Virus record (IMG/VR): IMGVR_UViG_3300008963_000727
Coordinates: 1-64,000 of that record
Length of the DNA stretch: 64,000 bases
From: a virus
Strand: one strand, 5' to 3'
The position numbers and the translations under genes were made by a program. The number at the start of each line of letters is the position of its first letter. The first letter of the stretch is position 1. Under the pieces are notes generated by a model. That model had not been told where the DNA came from. It saw nothing but the letters and a program-made list of their open reading frames with translations, and searched no databases. Below are positions 40,609 through 48,677 of the stretch, piece by piece.

Positions 40609-40850
40609 CCAGAAGCGGTTGAAAAGTGAGGATGAACCCCAGTAAGTTTTTTCTTACTATTTTTTAACAGAGAACGCGTTGATGACGTGACTTTCTGCAG
40701 TGTTCCAAAGTGATTATTTGATTTTGTAAATTGTTCTTTGGAAATAAGCAGTTTGTAAATTGTGATTTGTGCATTGTTTATGCTGGATCACTGATACGGT
40801 TAATCAGCATATGTCTTTTGTTTTTGTTCATTACTCGTTCACCGCTTCTG
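40609..40850 (+). ncRNA. Structured RNA E, about 240 nt, closed by a long-range stem
   Basis: CAGAAGCGGT (40610-40619) pairs with ACCGCTTCTG (40841-40850); the helix continues imperfectly to ATGAAC (40632-40637) / GTTCAT (40826-40831). Inside: CTGC...TTCCAAAG (40695-40710) with CTTTGGAA...GCAG (40736-40751); ATGCTG (40780) with CAGCAT (40805-40810); a small hairpin 40641-40658. The direct repeat TTTGTAAATTGT occurs twice (40724, 40752). No ORF. A late promoter for the next gene begins 7 nt after the helix. Confidence 0.7.
40641..40665 (+). terminator. Weak hairpin-T terminator inside RNA E
   Basis: AGTAAG-TTTTTT-CTTACT followed by A and six T. All-AT-rich 6-bp stem, so termination may be partial; it would shut off the upstream gene. 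Confidence 0.55.
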
Positions 40851-40856
40851 TTTTTC

Positions 40857-40865
40857 TATAAATAT
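40857..40865 (+). promoter_or_regulatory. T4-type late promoter (TATAAATAT)
   Basis: TATAAATAT, five bases before ATG 40871. Confidence 0.72.
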
Positions 40866-40870
40866 CACTA

Positions 40871-41896
40871 ATGAATTTTCGCAGAGAATTTACCGTTGCT
40901 TATCCCTTTCAAGCACAATTTCCAAATGCTATTGAAATAGACCGCTCAGAGTTTTCTCTGGTACTTGACGGCATTTTTGAAAATTATAATGACGTAAGAC
41001 AAGAAATCCCACCCGTACCAAAAGAAGATATATGCTTTATATTTGAAGAAAATTGTGAGTCATATAAAGAGTGGGACTGGGATTTTGTATTAAACAGAAT
41101 TTATAGTTGTCTTAAAGATATCCCAATATTTGTCAATGACGAGTATTACTACAATATCTTTAAAAGAAATGGGTTTTCAGTTTGGAGATACTGGCCCGGC
41201 CATCTAATTGCTCCAATATATGAAATCAACTCAGATTTCGATTTACGCCTTGATAGCATTGACAAAACATTTTGTCGGTTAAGTAGTAGTCGCCATGACC
41301 ACAATTATTACATACACAAATTCTTAGTAGAAAAACAGTTGTTGGATAATACACACTGGAGTTATAGCAAGTGTGATTATCATGAGTGGTACTACAACTT
41401 CAATCGTTTTCTAAATTTAAGAGAACGTGATTATACGGAATTGCCAGAGCAGGAACAGGCTGGATCACACATTGGGCAGATGATGTCTTTTGATAGCCTA
41501 CAGCCACATATAAAAAGTGCAGTGAGCATAAATTGTGAAACTGTATTTCATGGCCATGGACCGTGTTATTCTGAAAAGTTAATTAAATGTGCTAACCTTG
41601 CTCGACCATTTATTGAAGTGAGTTCTCCACATACACTAAAAGATTTGCGAAAATGGGGATTTGAAAGTTTTCCAGATTTGATTGATGAATCCTATGATGA
41701 CATAGAAGATCCACATGAACGTATCGAACACGTTTGTGGCGAGATTGATAGGCTATCTAAAATACCACTACAACATTTTAAAGACTATATTGCGAAGAAC
41801 GAAGAAAAATTACATCATAATTTTGTTGTGGGCCAACGAATGGCAGAGTCCGTTTTCGAGCAAAATTATCGCGGCTTAATATTGCCCAATTTATAA
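40871..41896 (+). CDS. Glycosyltransferase-like protein, paralogue 3 of 4
   Basis: 341 residues. Core: YSEKLIKCANLARPFIEVSS, then LRKWGFESFPDLIDESYDD and EDPHERIEHV. The DESYD block is the best preserved of the four. N-terminal part has an RYWPGHLIAPIYE stretch and RLSSSRHDHNYYIHKFL (motif near residue 140, like RPHR of the others). Late promoter at its start. Confidence 0.75.
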   Translation: MNFRREFTVAYPFQAQFPNAIEIDRSEFSLVLDGIFENYNDVRQEIPPVPKEDICFIFEENCESYKEWDWDFVLNRIYSCLKDIPIFVNDEYYYNIFKRNGFSVWRYWPGHLIAPIYEINSDFDLRLDSIDKTFCRLSSSRHDHNYYIHKFLVEKQLLDNTHWSYSKCDYHEWYYNFNRFLNLRERDYTELPEQEQAGSHIGQMMSFDSLQPHIKSAVSINCETVFHGHGPCYSEKLIKCANLARPFIEVSSPHTLKDLRKWGFESFPDLIDESYDDIEDPHERIEHVCGEIDRLSKIPLQHFKDYIAKNEEKLHHNFVVGQRMAESVFEQNYRGLILPNL

Positions 41897-41944
41897 AACT
41901 TTTTAGCATTACCAAAATTCTTTAAGTATGGCAAAGGAATATTT

Positions 41945-42412
41945 GTGACAACCAAAATAGACTTCAACAACATCGATAAATTTTTAGAAACTTGTGGTCC
42001 AGAAACACGATTGTATGTAGGTTGTGATAGTCGGGTATTTCACAATAGCGAACGAAAACCAATGATTTCTTATACTACAGCCATTGTTGTGCATATCGAT
42101 AGCAAGCACGGTGGGAAATTGTTTTATGAAAACTCGGTTGAAGAAGCCAAGGGATTAGACAAAAAGAAACCCAGTCTTCGTTTAATGACCGAAGTGTATA
42201 AAGTATCACAATTATATCTTGATTTGATTGATAATGTTGACAATTGTTTAGACAAAGACATTGAGATACATCTTGATATTAATCCAGAAAAAGAGCATAA
42301 AAGTTCTGCAATTATAACTGAAGCATTGGGATATATTCGAGGTATGTGTCAAGTTGATGCTAAAGTAAAACCAGAAGCATGGGCTGCATCATCAGTGGCA
42401 GATGCTTTTTGA
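41945..42412 (+). CDS. YkuK/DUF458-type RNase-H-like protein
   Basis: 155 residues, GTG start after AAAGGAAT. LYVGCDSRVF (G-x-DS, strand 1 acidic residue), TTAIVVHIDSKHGGK, RLMTEVYKVSQLYLDL and EIHLDINPEKEHKSS, AWAASSVADAF follow the DUF458 family. The fold is RNase-H-like, suggesting a nuclease or nucleic-acid-binding role; biochemical function not established. Confidence 0.82.
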   Translation: MTTKIDFNNIDKFLETCGPETRLYVGCDSRVFHNSERKPMISYTTAIVVHIDSKHGGKLFYENSVEEAKGLDKKKPSLRLMTEVYKVSQLYLDLIDNVDNCLDKDIEIHLDINPEKEHKSSAIITEALGYIRGMCQVDAKVKPEAWAASSVADAF

Positions 42413-42442
42413 ATAAATACTTGAGTCAGTAGGAGACTCAAG
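42411..42442 (+). promoter_or_regulatory. Late promoter nested in an RBS-hiding hairpin
   Basis: GAATAAATAC (42411-42420) overlaps the 5' arm CTTGAGTC (42420-42427), which pairs with GACTCAAG (42435-42442). The loop holds AGTAGGA, the ribosome binding site; the TTG start follows immediately. A late RNA starting near 42425-42427 lacks the 5' arm. Confidence 0.75.
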
Positions 42443-42772
42443 TTGTCAAAAAAATCTTATAAAAACTCATTCCAAGAATTTGCTGATTTAAACAAAGATG
42501 GCAAAATCACAGAACAAGAATTAGTTCATTACGAAAAACTAATTGAACTGGAAAACGAAGATGAAAAATCTGATGCCCAAAGAAAAATGGCTTGGTTTAG
42601 TTTGAGTGGAATGCTCTTATATCCGTTCGCTGTGGTAGTTGCTAATCTTTTGGGTCTTGATAAAGCACCTGACATTTTGGGAGATATGGCACCAACTTAT
42701 TTTGTCTCTGTGGCTGCTATTGTTGCTGCTTTTTATGGCAAAGAAGCCTACGTTGGTAAAAAATCTAGTTAG
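42443..42772 (+). CDS. EF-hand membrane protein, holin-like
   Basis: 109 residues, TTG start. DLNKDGKITEQEL is a canonical EF-hand calcium loop (residues ~14-26), then a charged linker and two hydrophobic segments (WFSLSGMLLYPFAVVVANLL and FVSVAAIVAAFYG). Calcium-regulated membrane protein; a holin or ion-linked role is possible given T4 lysozyme-like control upstream, but that is inference. The stop overlaps the convergent gene. Confidence 0.78.
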   Translation: MSKKSYKNSFQEFADLNKDGKITEQELVHYEKLIELENEDEKSDAQRKMAWFSLSGMLLYPFAVVVANLLGLDKAPDILGDMAPTYFVSVAAIVAAFYGKEAYVGKKSS

Positions 42773-43011
42773 CCAATTACTTTTAATAATCCGTTGACAG
42801 CCGACACTAAGTTGCTGCGTAATTCCATATCGTCGCCATCTTGATCTAATCTATCTGTTCTGATTAAATCTTCTAATAGTTCTTTATACTCAGAGTCAGT
42901 GAGATTTCCTCTACGATATTGTTGATGAATAGCCTTGGCAACTTCGGCTCTTTCTCTTGCCCAGCGTTTCTCTGAAGTCATTACTTCTTCTAATTGATCC
43001 ATTGCACTCAT
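42769..43011 (-). CDS. Small charged protein of unknown function
   Basis: 80 residues on the minus strand, overlapping the EF-hand gene by 4 nt and the lipoprotein gene by 4 nt. Helical, MDQLEEVMTSEKRWARERAE, then LTDSEYKELLEDLIRTDRL. Coupled to the lipoprotein; possibly its cytoplasmic partner or a virion protein. Unknown. Confidence 0.7.
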   Translation of the reverse strand: MSAMDQLEEVMTSEKRWARERAEVAKAIHQQYRRGNLTDSEYKELLEDLIRTDRLDQDGDDMELRSNLVSAVNGLLKVIG

Positions 43012-43400
43012 AGTTTAAATCTCCCTAATATTGCTTCGGCTGCTCTACCACTCTGTTGTTGCATATTTCGCTTTTTCAAATTGCAATATACAGGATTGAT
43101 AGAATTCTCTTTCTCAAATCTGTTTTCAAATGCTTCTACTGTTTCATCAAGTGGTTGGATTAATTGTAGAACATCTTGGTGTCTCCAACCGGAACTCTTG
43201 CTGTATGTTTGGAACCATTCTATTTCATCTGTTATTGCCGTTATTTGATTTTGTTTTAGATTATCACAATCAACATTATTAACTGCAATTTGAATATCAA
43301 CAATAGACTCTGCTTGATTTGGATCCCAAAAACTTGGAATTTTTATTGTTGAGCAACCAGTTATGGTGGCTAATAATAGTACAGTTGCGAACGATCTCAT
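43008..43400 (-). CDS. Lipoprotein near the holin-like gene
   Basis: 130 residues. Signal MRSFATVLLLATITGC with lipobox ITGC. The mature part has NVDCDNLKQ and NPVYCNLKK cysteines and a helical IEWFQTYSK segment. A lysis (outer-membrane spanin-like) role could be imagined because it sits beside the EF-hand membrane gene, but no spanin partner is recognisable. Minus strand, late promoter upstream. Confidence 0.72.
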   Translation of the reverse strand: MRSFATVLLLATITGCSTIKIPSFWDPNQAESIVDIQIAVNNVDCDNLKQNQITAITDEIEWFQTYSKSSGWRHQDVLQLIQPLDETVEAFENRFEKENSINPVYCNLKKRNMQQQSGRAAEAILGRFKL

Positions 43401-43404
43401 ACTT

Positions 43405-43412
43405 TTATTTAG
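43405..43412 (-). promoter_or_regulatory. Late-type promoter, minus strand
   Basis: Minus-strand CTAAATAA then AAGT then the ATG at 43400. Confidence 0.5.
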
Positions 43413-43443
43413 GTGTAATTCGGATATTAACTTCTGCTTTAAA

Positions 43444-43451
43444 ATAAATAC
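43444..43451 (+). promoter_or_regulatory. T4-type late promoter
   Basis: ATAAATAC 22 nt before ATG 43474. It forms a divergent pair with the minus-strand box at 43405. Confidence 0.65.
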
Positions 43452-43473
43452 TTTATAAACTACAATTAAAATT

Positions 43474-45213
43474 ATGAGATTTCAAGAATTTTCCAAATTT
43501 ATAATAAAGCCACACCTGTTTGAGAATAAGCAGCAATACAAGCAAATCATGGATACCATGGTGAATGCTGATATTATCAGTCAAGAAAGAGCCAATGAGA
43601 AACTAAAAGAAGTAAGAACTCTTCTTAAAAGAGCAGATCGTATCATCTGGTGGCTTCGCTGGTGGAGAATAAAAGAGACCGGTGAAGTTATTGATGCAAA
43701 AATACAAGAATTGGAAAATAAATGGCAGTTTGTGCAATCTGATAGAGATGCTGGTACAGACGCACCACAATCAGCGGAAGAGCTTAAACAACAAGTTCAA
43801 CAATTAGAAAATCTGTATAAAAAAATAACCAAAAAAAATTTTGACTTTTATGTTAATAACACTAGTAATTTAATAGAGTTTCAAGGTGCATTTAATGTTT
43901 TAGCTTTAGGGAATCACTGGTCTACCATGTTTGAGCAATCTCCCCAAGTTAATGCAGTAGAATGGGAAGCAAATCTTGATCCAACTGAACTTATTAGACG
44001 ATTACAAGAAGCAGAAAGAGAGTGGGAACAAAAACAGCGTGAGGAAATTGAACCTGAACCTGACGACCAAATCATTATTGATTACGGCAAATACGCTTGG
44101 GTTAAATTAGACAGAGAATATTGTGAAATAGAAGGCAGAGCAATGGGTCATTGTGGCAACACAGGTGCACCGTCTGGTGGAGATCGTATATTAAGTTTCC
44201 GCTCAAAAGTCGGTGAAACAAAACAAAAGCCACATCTTACCTTTATTTTGGACCAGAACGGGTATTTGGGAGAAATGAAAGGGCGTGGTAATGACAAACC
44301 CAGCGAGAAATATCATCCGTATATAATTGATTTACTACAGAAAGATTTTGTAAAAGGCATCAAAGGCGGTGGTTATTTGCCTGAAAATAACTTTGAGATG
44401 GAAGATTTAGACGATGGTGTTGCCGAAAAATTATTAGATGCAAAACCTGCATTGGGCGGTTTAGTTGCAATTTATGAAAAACAGGGAATGAGTGAGGAAG
44501 TCATAAATGCGTTTGAATCTCAATTACGAAGTTCTGAACTAGATTATGAAGATATAGTTAAAAATGGAGAAGATTCATATATTGTTATTGGTGAATTTTC
44601 CGAATTAATCGATATTAGTAATCAATTTTCAGTTGATAGAACAGTTTCAGATCTTATAGATATTTTTGAAGATTCAGACACTTATCAAAACATAAGCAAT
44701 ATGGTTGATGGCACACTCGGCGAAGATGGCTATGCAAAAGAGTTATACGACGAATTAGACGAGGATGTTCAAGAAAAAATCGAAAAATATGCAAGAGAAG
44801 ATGCCGGTGAAACGGCTGATATTGACAGTTTTGAAGATATGATAGAAGAATCATTGGATATTCGTCGTATGTTTATGAGTGCCTTGTTTGATGGAATATA
44901 TTCTGGTACAACTGCGAAAGCAGAAAAGTACCTAGGTGAGTGGTTAAGAGACAATGGTTTCGTACAAACAGAAGGTTCTGAAAAATATCAACTTAGATTA
45001 TCTATTGAACTTATGTTAGATTTTATGGAGTCCCTCACCGATGATCGCCCCATAAATGTTTCTCAATTTGGTGACTGGGGTGACATACTAGATGCACTTA
45101 CCAGTATTTCAGAGCCAACTATAAGCATTGACAATGTATATGCTTATGATGAGGATGCAGCCAAAGAAAAATTGCAAGAAGAGATTGACGAATTGTTTGG
45201 TGAAGACAATTAA
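43474..45213 (+). CDS. Large phage protein with MGHCG motif and capsid-targeting-like N-terminus
   Basis: 579 residues. N-terminus MRFQEFSKFIIKPHLFENK is close in style to T4 internal-protein targeting peptides (M-x2-YQEFI). Residues ~45-200 are helical with a WWLRWWRI patch. The middle, YCEIEGRAMGHCGN to ILSFRSKVGE, PHLTFILDQNGYLGEMKGRGN, is a distinctive motif block that recalls PcfJ-like proteins. The C-terminal half is acidic. Probably a packaged or virion-associated protein; the activity is unknown. Late promoter upstream. Confidence 0.72.
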   Translation: MRFQEFSKFIIKPHLFENKQQYKQIMDTMVNADIISQERANEKLKEVRTLLKRADRIIWWLRWWRIKETGEVIDAKIQELENKWQFVQSDRDAGTDAPQSAEELKQQVQQLENLYKKITKKNFDFYVNNTSNLIEFQGAFNVLALGNHWSTMFEQSPQVNAVEWEANLDPTELIRRLQEAEREWEQKQREEIEPEPDDQIIIDYGKYAWVKLDREYCEIEGRAMGHCGNTGAPSGGDRILSFRSKVGETKQKPHLTFILDQNGYLGEMKGRGNDKPSEKYHPYIIDLLQKDFVKGIKGGGYLPENNFEMEDLDDGVAEKLLDAKPALGGLVAIYEKQGMSEEVINAFESQLRSSELDYEDIVKNGEDSYIVIGEFSELIDISNQFSVDRTVSDLIDIFEDSDTYQNISNMVDGTLGEDGYAKELYDELDEDVQEKIEKYAREDAGETADIDSFEDMIEESLDIRRMFMSALFDGIYSGTTAKAEKYLGEWLRDNGFVQTEGSEKYQLRLSIELMLDFMESLTDDRPINVSQFGDWGDILDALTSISEPTISIDNVYAYDEDAAKEKLQEEIDELFGEDN

Positions 45214-45226
45214 TAGATAATATTAC

Positions 45227-45258
45227 ATAAATAAGGCATATAGGAGCGAAATATGCCT
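45227..45258 (+). promoter_or_regulatory. Late promoter nested in an RBS- and start-hiding hairpin
   Basis: ATAAATAA (45227-45234) touches the 5' arm AGGCATAT (45234-45241), which pairs with ATATGCCT (45251-45258). The loop holds AGGAG and the 3' arm includes the ATG at 45253. A late RNA starting around 45239-45241 lacks most of the 5' arm. Confidence 0.75.
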
Positions 45259-45594
45259 GATACTGCAGAGTTAGAACAACTTATAGCACCGTATCTAACA
45301 GGTCTTTTTATATTAGTACTAACACTTTGGTTTAGAGACTTAGCAACCAAAATGGCAAAAGGACTTGCTTTTAAACTTGATAAAAATTTCAATGAAGGTG
45401 ATCAAGTTATTTTAGACGGTACTCCCGCTGTTATTATTAGAATTGGAATCACTACCACAGTTTTTGGAACATATAGGACGGAACCAGACAGTGTTGATGT
45501 AAAACACTACTGGAGATATGTACCAAATGAACGCATACCTTATCTTACCTTAGAAAAAATTATCAGCGATAACGGAACAAAAGAAACCGCTTGA
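45253..45594 (+). CDS. Small MscS-domain-like membrane protein
   Basis: 113 residues. One membrane helix (LIAPYLTGLFILVLTLWF), then the MscS beta-domain signature NEGDQVILDGTPAVIIRIG and TTVFGTY, with YWRYVPNERIPYL. It has only one pore-type helix, so on its own it may form or modulate a small channel. Late, translationally gated gene. Confidence 0.78.
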   Translation: MPDTAELEQLIAPYLTGLFILVLTLWFRDLATKMAKGLAFKLDKNFNEGDQVILDGTPAVIIRIGITTTVFGTYRTEPDSVDVKHYWRYVPNERIPYLTLEKIISDNGTKETA

Positions 45595-45619
45595 CATTCT
45601 GTTTTACATGATGTAGCCT
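45591..45619 (+). promoter_or_regulatory. sigma70-like promoter of the TilS-like gene
   Basis: TTGACA (45591-45596) overlapping the MscS-like stop codon, 17 nt, TAGCCT (45614-45619). Confidence 0.7.
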
Positions 45620-45654
45620 ACTGTATGAAAGTAGCCACATTGTAAAACTGGATA

Positions 45655-46272
45655 ATGATTAAACTTCAAGGTCAACTACCACACAAATTCATTCTCGCCT
45701 GTTCCGGCGGCGTTGACTCTATGAGTGCGTTAGACTTCTTGCAGCGAAAGCACGAGGTTGTTGTGCTCTATGTCAATCACGGCACTGTTCAAGCAACTGC
45801 AATGCAAGATTGTGTGGTCAATTATTGTCAGGAAAATGACATTGAGGTTATTGTCAGACATATTGACAACCCAAACCGACCAGATGATAAAAGTCCAGAA
45901 GAACACTGGCGTAACGAACGCTATCGTATTATTGATGCCGTATCTGAAGATACCGATTTGCCAGTTGTCACCTGTCACCATCTTGATGATTGTATTGAGA
46001 CTTGGATTTGGTCAGCAATGCATGGCATTCCAAAAATCATTCCGTGGAATCGTCTAAACACAGTTATTCGTCCATTTCGTCTTACACCCAAGCGTGTTTT
46101 TAGACAGTGGGCTGAGCGACACAATGTGCCGTATGTTGAAGATTCCAGCAATAGTGAAATGCGATATACCAGAAATTATGTCAGGCATGTATGTGTCCCG
46201 CATGTAAAGCACATTAATCCCGGAATTGAAAAAACGATTGCGAAAAAAGTTTTGACTTCCGGTCCTGCATAA
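45655..46272 (+). CDS. tilS: TilS-like tRNA-Ile lysidine synthetase
   Basis: 205 residues, the catalytic core only. PP-loop SGGVDS (17-22), EEHWRNERYRIIDA, TCHHLDDCIETWIW and VIRPFRLTPK, DSSNSEMRYTRNYVRH follow the TilS/MesJ order. TilS adds lysine to C34 of a CAU anticodon, turning a Met-like codon reader into Ile (AUA). A tRNA-CAT lies at 38905. The C-terminal tRNA-binding domains of the full bacterial enzyme are missing, as in short TilS forms. Activity is inferred. Confidence 0.85.
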   Translation: MIKLQGQLPHKFILACSGGVDSMSALDFLQRKHEVVVLYVNHGTVQATAMQDCVVNYCQENDIEVIVRHIDNPNRPDDKSPEEHWRNERYRIIDAVSEDTDLPVVTCHHLDDCIETWIWSAMHGIPKIIPWNRLNTVIRPFRLTPKRVFRQWAERHNVPYVEDSSNSEMRYTRNYVRHVCVPHVKHINPGIEKTIAKKVLTSGPA

Positions 46273-46292
46273 TTTAATAGAGGAAATAGACA

Positions 46293-46502
46293 ATGAAAGA
46301 TATCCATAAAATGTTACTTTCACGAGAGCAAGTAGAAAAAATGTACGATTTGCTTCAAGAAAATGATAAAGCACGGTACATGTGGCTTCGGTCAAAAGAC
46401 AACTTGACCGGAATAGGCCCAGATGTTTTGATAGCAACGGTTGAAGATATTAACACAGACATACTGAAAGAAAAAGATATCACAGACCCGGGGACTTGGT
46501 AA
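46293..46502 (+). CDS. Small hypothetical protein
   Basis: 69 residues, charged, MLLSREQVEKMYDLLQEND at the start and an acidic end. AGAGGAAA site. Coupled by 7 nt spacing to the next gene. Unknown. Confidence 0.68.
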   Translation: MKDIHKMLLSREQVEKMYDLLQENDKARYMWLRSKDNLTGIGPDVLIATVEDINTDILKEKDITDPGTW

Positions 46503-46504
46503 TT

Positions 46505-46783
46505 ATGACTAGAGTACAAAAACGGTTTCTTCAAAAGATTGCAAAGCCTGTTCTTACTACTGCTACAGTTTTGGGAACAATTTCATTAACGCATTTTGCT
46601 GCGACACTGTGGGGATATACTCTTGCTCATGTGGTGTTGGCCCTATTTTATATTGTGCCACTGGTTTGTTTCTTGGGTGGAATCTTATATGGGTTATTCG
46701 TGTTTTGTTCTGATAACTGGCATGATGCACGAGAAGAAGTAGAACAAGAAAACGAAACTCTTATGCAGGTGTTGAAAAAATGA
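46505..46783 (+). CDS. Small two-helix membrane protein
   Basis: 92 residues from ATG 46505 (an upstream TTG at 46496 is less likely). Helices GTISLTHFAATLWGYTLA and FYIVPLVCFLGGILYGLFVF, then an acidic coiled tail. Unknown. Confidence 0.68.
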   Translation: MTRVQKRFLQKIAKPVLTTATVLGTISLTHFAATLWGYTLAHVVLALFYIVPLVCFLGGILYGLFVFCSDNWHDAREEVEQENETLMQVLKK

Positions 46784-47190
46784 TTAAACATGATCCAGTA
46801 TTTCCAACTGAAAAGGTAGTTGAGCATTATACTAAAAAAGACGGTGTGTCTGTACAGTATGTATGCACCACTGATCTTTCTCTCAGTGACACACCTGCAG
46901 ATGTTTTTTACCGTGAAACACCACATCCAGAGTTTGGTAATCGTTATTTTGGCTTATATTATCATCCCGATGGGCAGGTAATGATTACTAATGCTGATGG
47001 AGTGGAAGAGTTCGAGTTTGGCTTAGTAGAAAATGATGATGGTGATTTAGAATATTCACGGAGCCATCATGACTATAAACAATTTGAAAATGGTAACACA
47101 ATTGATGGTGGAAGAACCTATATCCGTTCGTCTCTGAATGGATGCGAGGTATACCGAGTAAAAGATGGAAAATTTGTCAAAGATGAATGA
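46780..47190 (+). CDS. Hypothetical protein
   Basis: 136 residues, ATGA overlap. Beta-rich, with YYHPDGQVMITNADGVEEF. Aromatic. Unknown; belongs to a run of overlapping small genes from 46293 to 52512. Confidence 0.7.
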   Translation: MIKHDPVFPTEKVVEHYTKKDGVSVQYVCTTDLSLSDTPADVFYRETPHPEFGNRYFGLYYHPDGQVMITNADGVEEFEFGLVENDDGDLEYSRSHHDYKQFENGNTIDGGRTYIRSSLNGCEVYRVKDGKFVKDE

Positions 47191-47416
47191 TGTCAATACA
47201 GAAGCGAAACCCACAGATTATGCCGAGTACGGTGGAGATATTGATCGTTGGGAAAACAAAAATTTAGAATATCCAGATTGTAGTTGTGGTTGTATCTGGT
47301 ATGACCGTATAGACGATGATTATGGATATTGCAGAAACCCACGTTCAGAAAGATTTGGACTGCTTACCTTTGAACATCAATCTGGGTTTAACTGTTTTGA
47401 AGAATCTAATGCTTAA
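47183..47416 (+). CDS. Small cysteine-rich protein
   Basis: 77 residues from ATG 47183 (47165 is an alternative). Cys motif DCSCGCIWYDRIDDDYGYC then NCFE: up to five cysteines able to bind zinc or an Fe-S cluster. Unknown. Confidence 0.65.
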   Translation: MNDVNTEAKPTDYAEYGGDIDRWENKNLEYPDCSCGCIWYDRIDDDYGYCRNPRSERFGLLTFEHQSGFNCFEESNA

Positions 47417-47438
47417 CAACAATTTAAGAGGTTAAAAA

Positions 47439-47744
47439 ATGAGCAAGTATGTAATGGTTGACGCAATTTCACAGTTTCGTATGCGTTATGTTGTAGAAGT
47501 TCCCGATGATGCTGAATGCGATCCGATTGAATATGCAGAAGATTCCGTAGTTTGCGAAGATGTCAAAGAATTTACACAGAAACATCTTGGCGAAACAATT
47601 GTTAGTTCGCGTGAGGTTACACTAGAAGAAGCAATTAAGCAGTTTAGAGAAGATGAGCCTATAAATGTTGGATGGACTAATGATATAATTGTTGAAAACG
47701 CAATTACCGAAATTGGTTATAAACCAGAAAGGATTAAAAAATGA
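47439..47744 (+). CDS. Small acidic hypothetical protein
   Basis: 101 residues, AGAGG site. RYVVEVPDDAECDPIEYAED resembles several small phage proteins with a common acidic motif. Unknown. Overlaps the next ATG by 4 nt. Confidence 0.68.
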   Translation: MSKYVMVDAISQFRMRYVVEVPDDAECDPIEYAEDSVVCEDVKEFTQKHLGETIVSSREVTLEEAIKQFREDEPINVGWTNDIIVENAITEIGYKPERIKK

Positions 47745-47932
47745 AAATTAATATTGAATTAGATTTGACAACAGATGAAGCAAAAGAACTCTTTATACCA
47801 TCTGAAAAGCAAGCAGAATTAGGTAGCCAAGTTTATGAAAAGTGGTTAGAATCTGTGCATAAAAGTATCACGGAAGTATATAATCCAATAAATTATATGA
47901 ATAATGAAGATAAAAGCGGTACACCCAAGTAA
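47741..47932 (+). CDS. Small acidic helical protein
   Basis: 63 residues, MKINIELDLTTDEAKELFIP. Helical. Overlaps the next gene by 29 nt. Confidence 0.65.
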   Translation: MKINIELDLTTDEAKELFIPSEKQAELGSQVYEKWLESVHKSITEVYNPINYMNNEDKSGTPK

Positions 47933-48203
47933 ATTTTTCTACAATCAATACCGTTATCGTGTTAGTGTGCAGTCATATGTTGTGCTAAAACCAGAAACCT
48001 GCTGCCCACACCGAACAACAGTGAATGATAAACCACCGCTTGACGAAACTCGCCGTGCTATAAGCAGCCGAGACACAAAACTTGTCCCTGATGTATCACA
48101 GTGGGGTAATGTCACGGTCTACTTCAATGATATATCTTTGGTAGATGACCTTAAAAATATGGAAGACTTGCTGGTTTATAATTTGGTAGAAGCCGTAATT
48201 TAA
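47904..48203 (+). CDS. Small hypothetical protein
   Basis: 99 residues; start ATG 47904 inside the preceding gene. Contains PETCCPHRTTV, possible metal site. Unknown. Confidence 0.6.
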   Translation: MKIKAVHPSKFFYNQYRYRVSVQSYVVLKPETCCPHRTTVNDKPPLDETRRAISSRDTKLVPDVSQWGNVTVYFNDISLVDDLKNMEDLLVYNLVEAVI

Positions 48204-48212
48204 ACACATTGG

Positions 48213-48674
48213 ATGGAGAAAATGACAACTGAAAAAGATGATATACTGCAAAAATTCACCGACATAAGTGAAGAAATACAAGCAGCGAAAGATGAATACG
48301 AAAAACAGAACGATGCGTGGTGGGAAGGTCTTACCGAGAAAGAAAGAGAAGACGCCTTCTACGCAGTGTGTAAGAGAATCTGGAAGGCAGATGGTCAGGA
48401 CAGAGGTTCCTATCGTCATACACTTTACCAAGTATTTGGTTTTGACACTGGAATGTACGGCAGAGGTTTAGACTGTGGATATATGTCAATCCATAATGCT
48501 ATCTTTGATGGTGAAGAATTAAATGCAATGTCGGGCATTAATCGTCTTGAGGTTATTGATGCCGATGAAAGAAGTTATGTAAGGTATCTTGACAAGAGAG
48601 AAATTCCAAAGTATTCTCTACAAGACGATAATAACACATTGAAAATTTTTATTGATGACAAAATTATAGGTTGA
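48213..48674 (+). CDS. Hypothetical protein
   Basis: 153 residues; ATG 48213 or 48222. EKREDAFYAVCKRIWKAD-like motif and DCGYMSIHNAIFDGEEL. Acidic and aromatic. Unknown. Confidence 0.68.
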   Translation: MEKMTTEKDDILQKFTDISEEIQAAKDEYEKQNDAWWEGLTEKEREDAFYAVCKRIWKADGQDRGSYRHTLYQVFGFDTGMYGRGLDCGYMSIHNAIFDGEELNAMSGINRLEVIDADERSYVRYLDKREIPKYSLQDDNNTLKIFIDDKIIG

Positions 48675-48677
48675 ACA

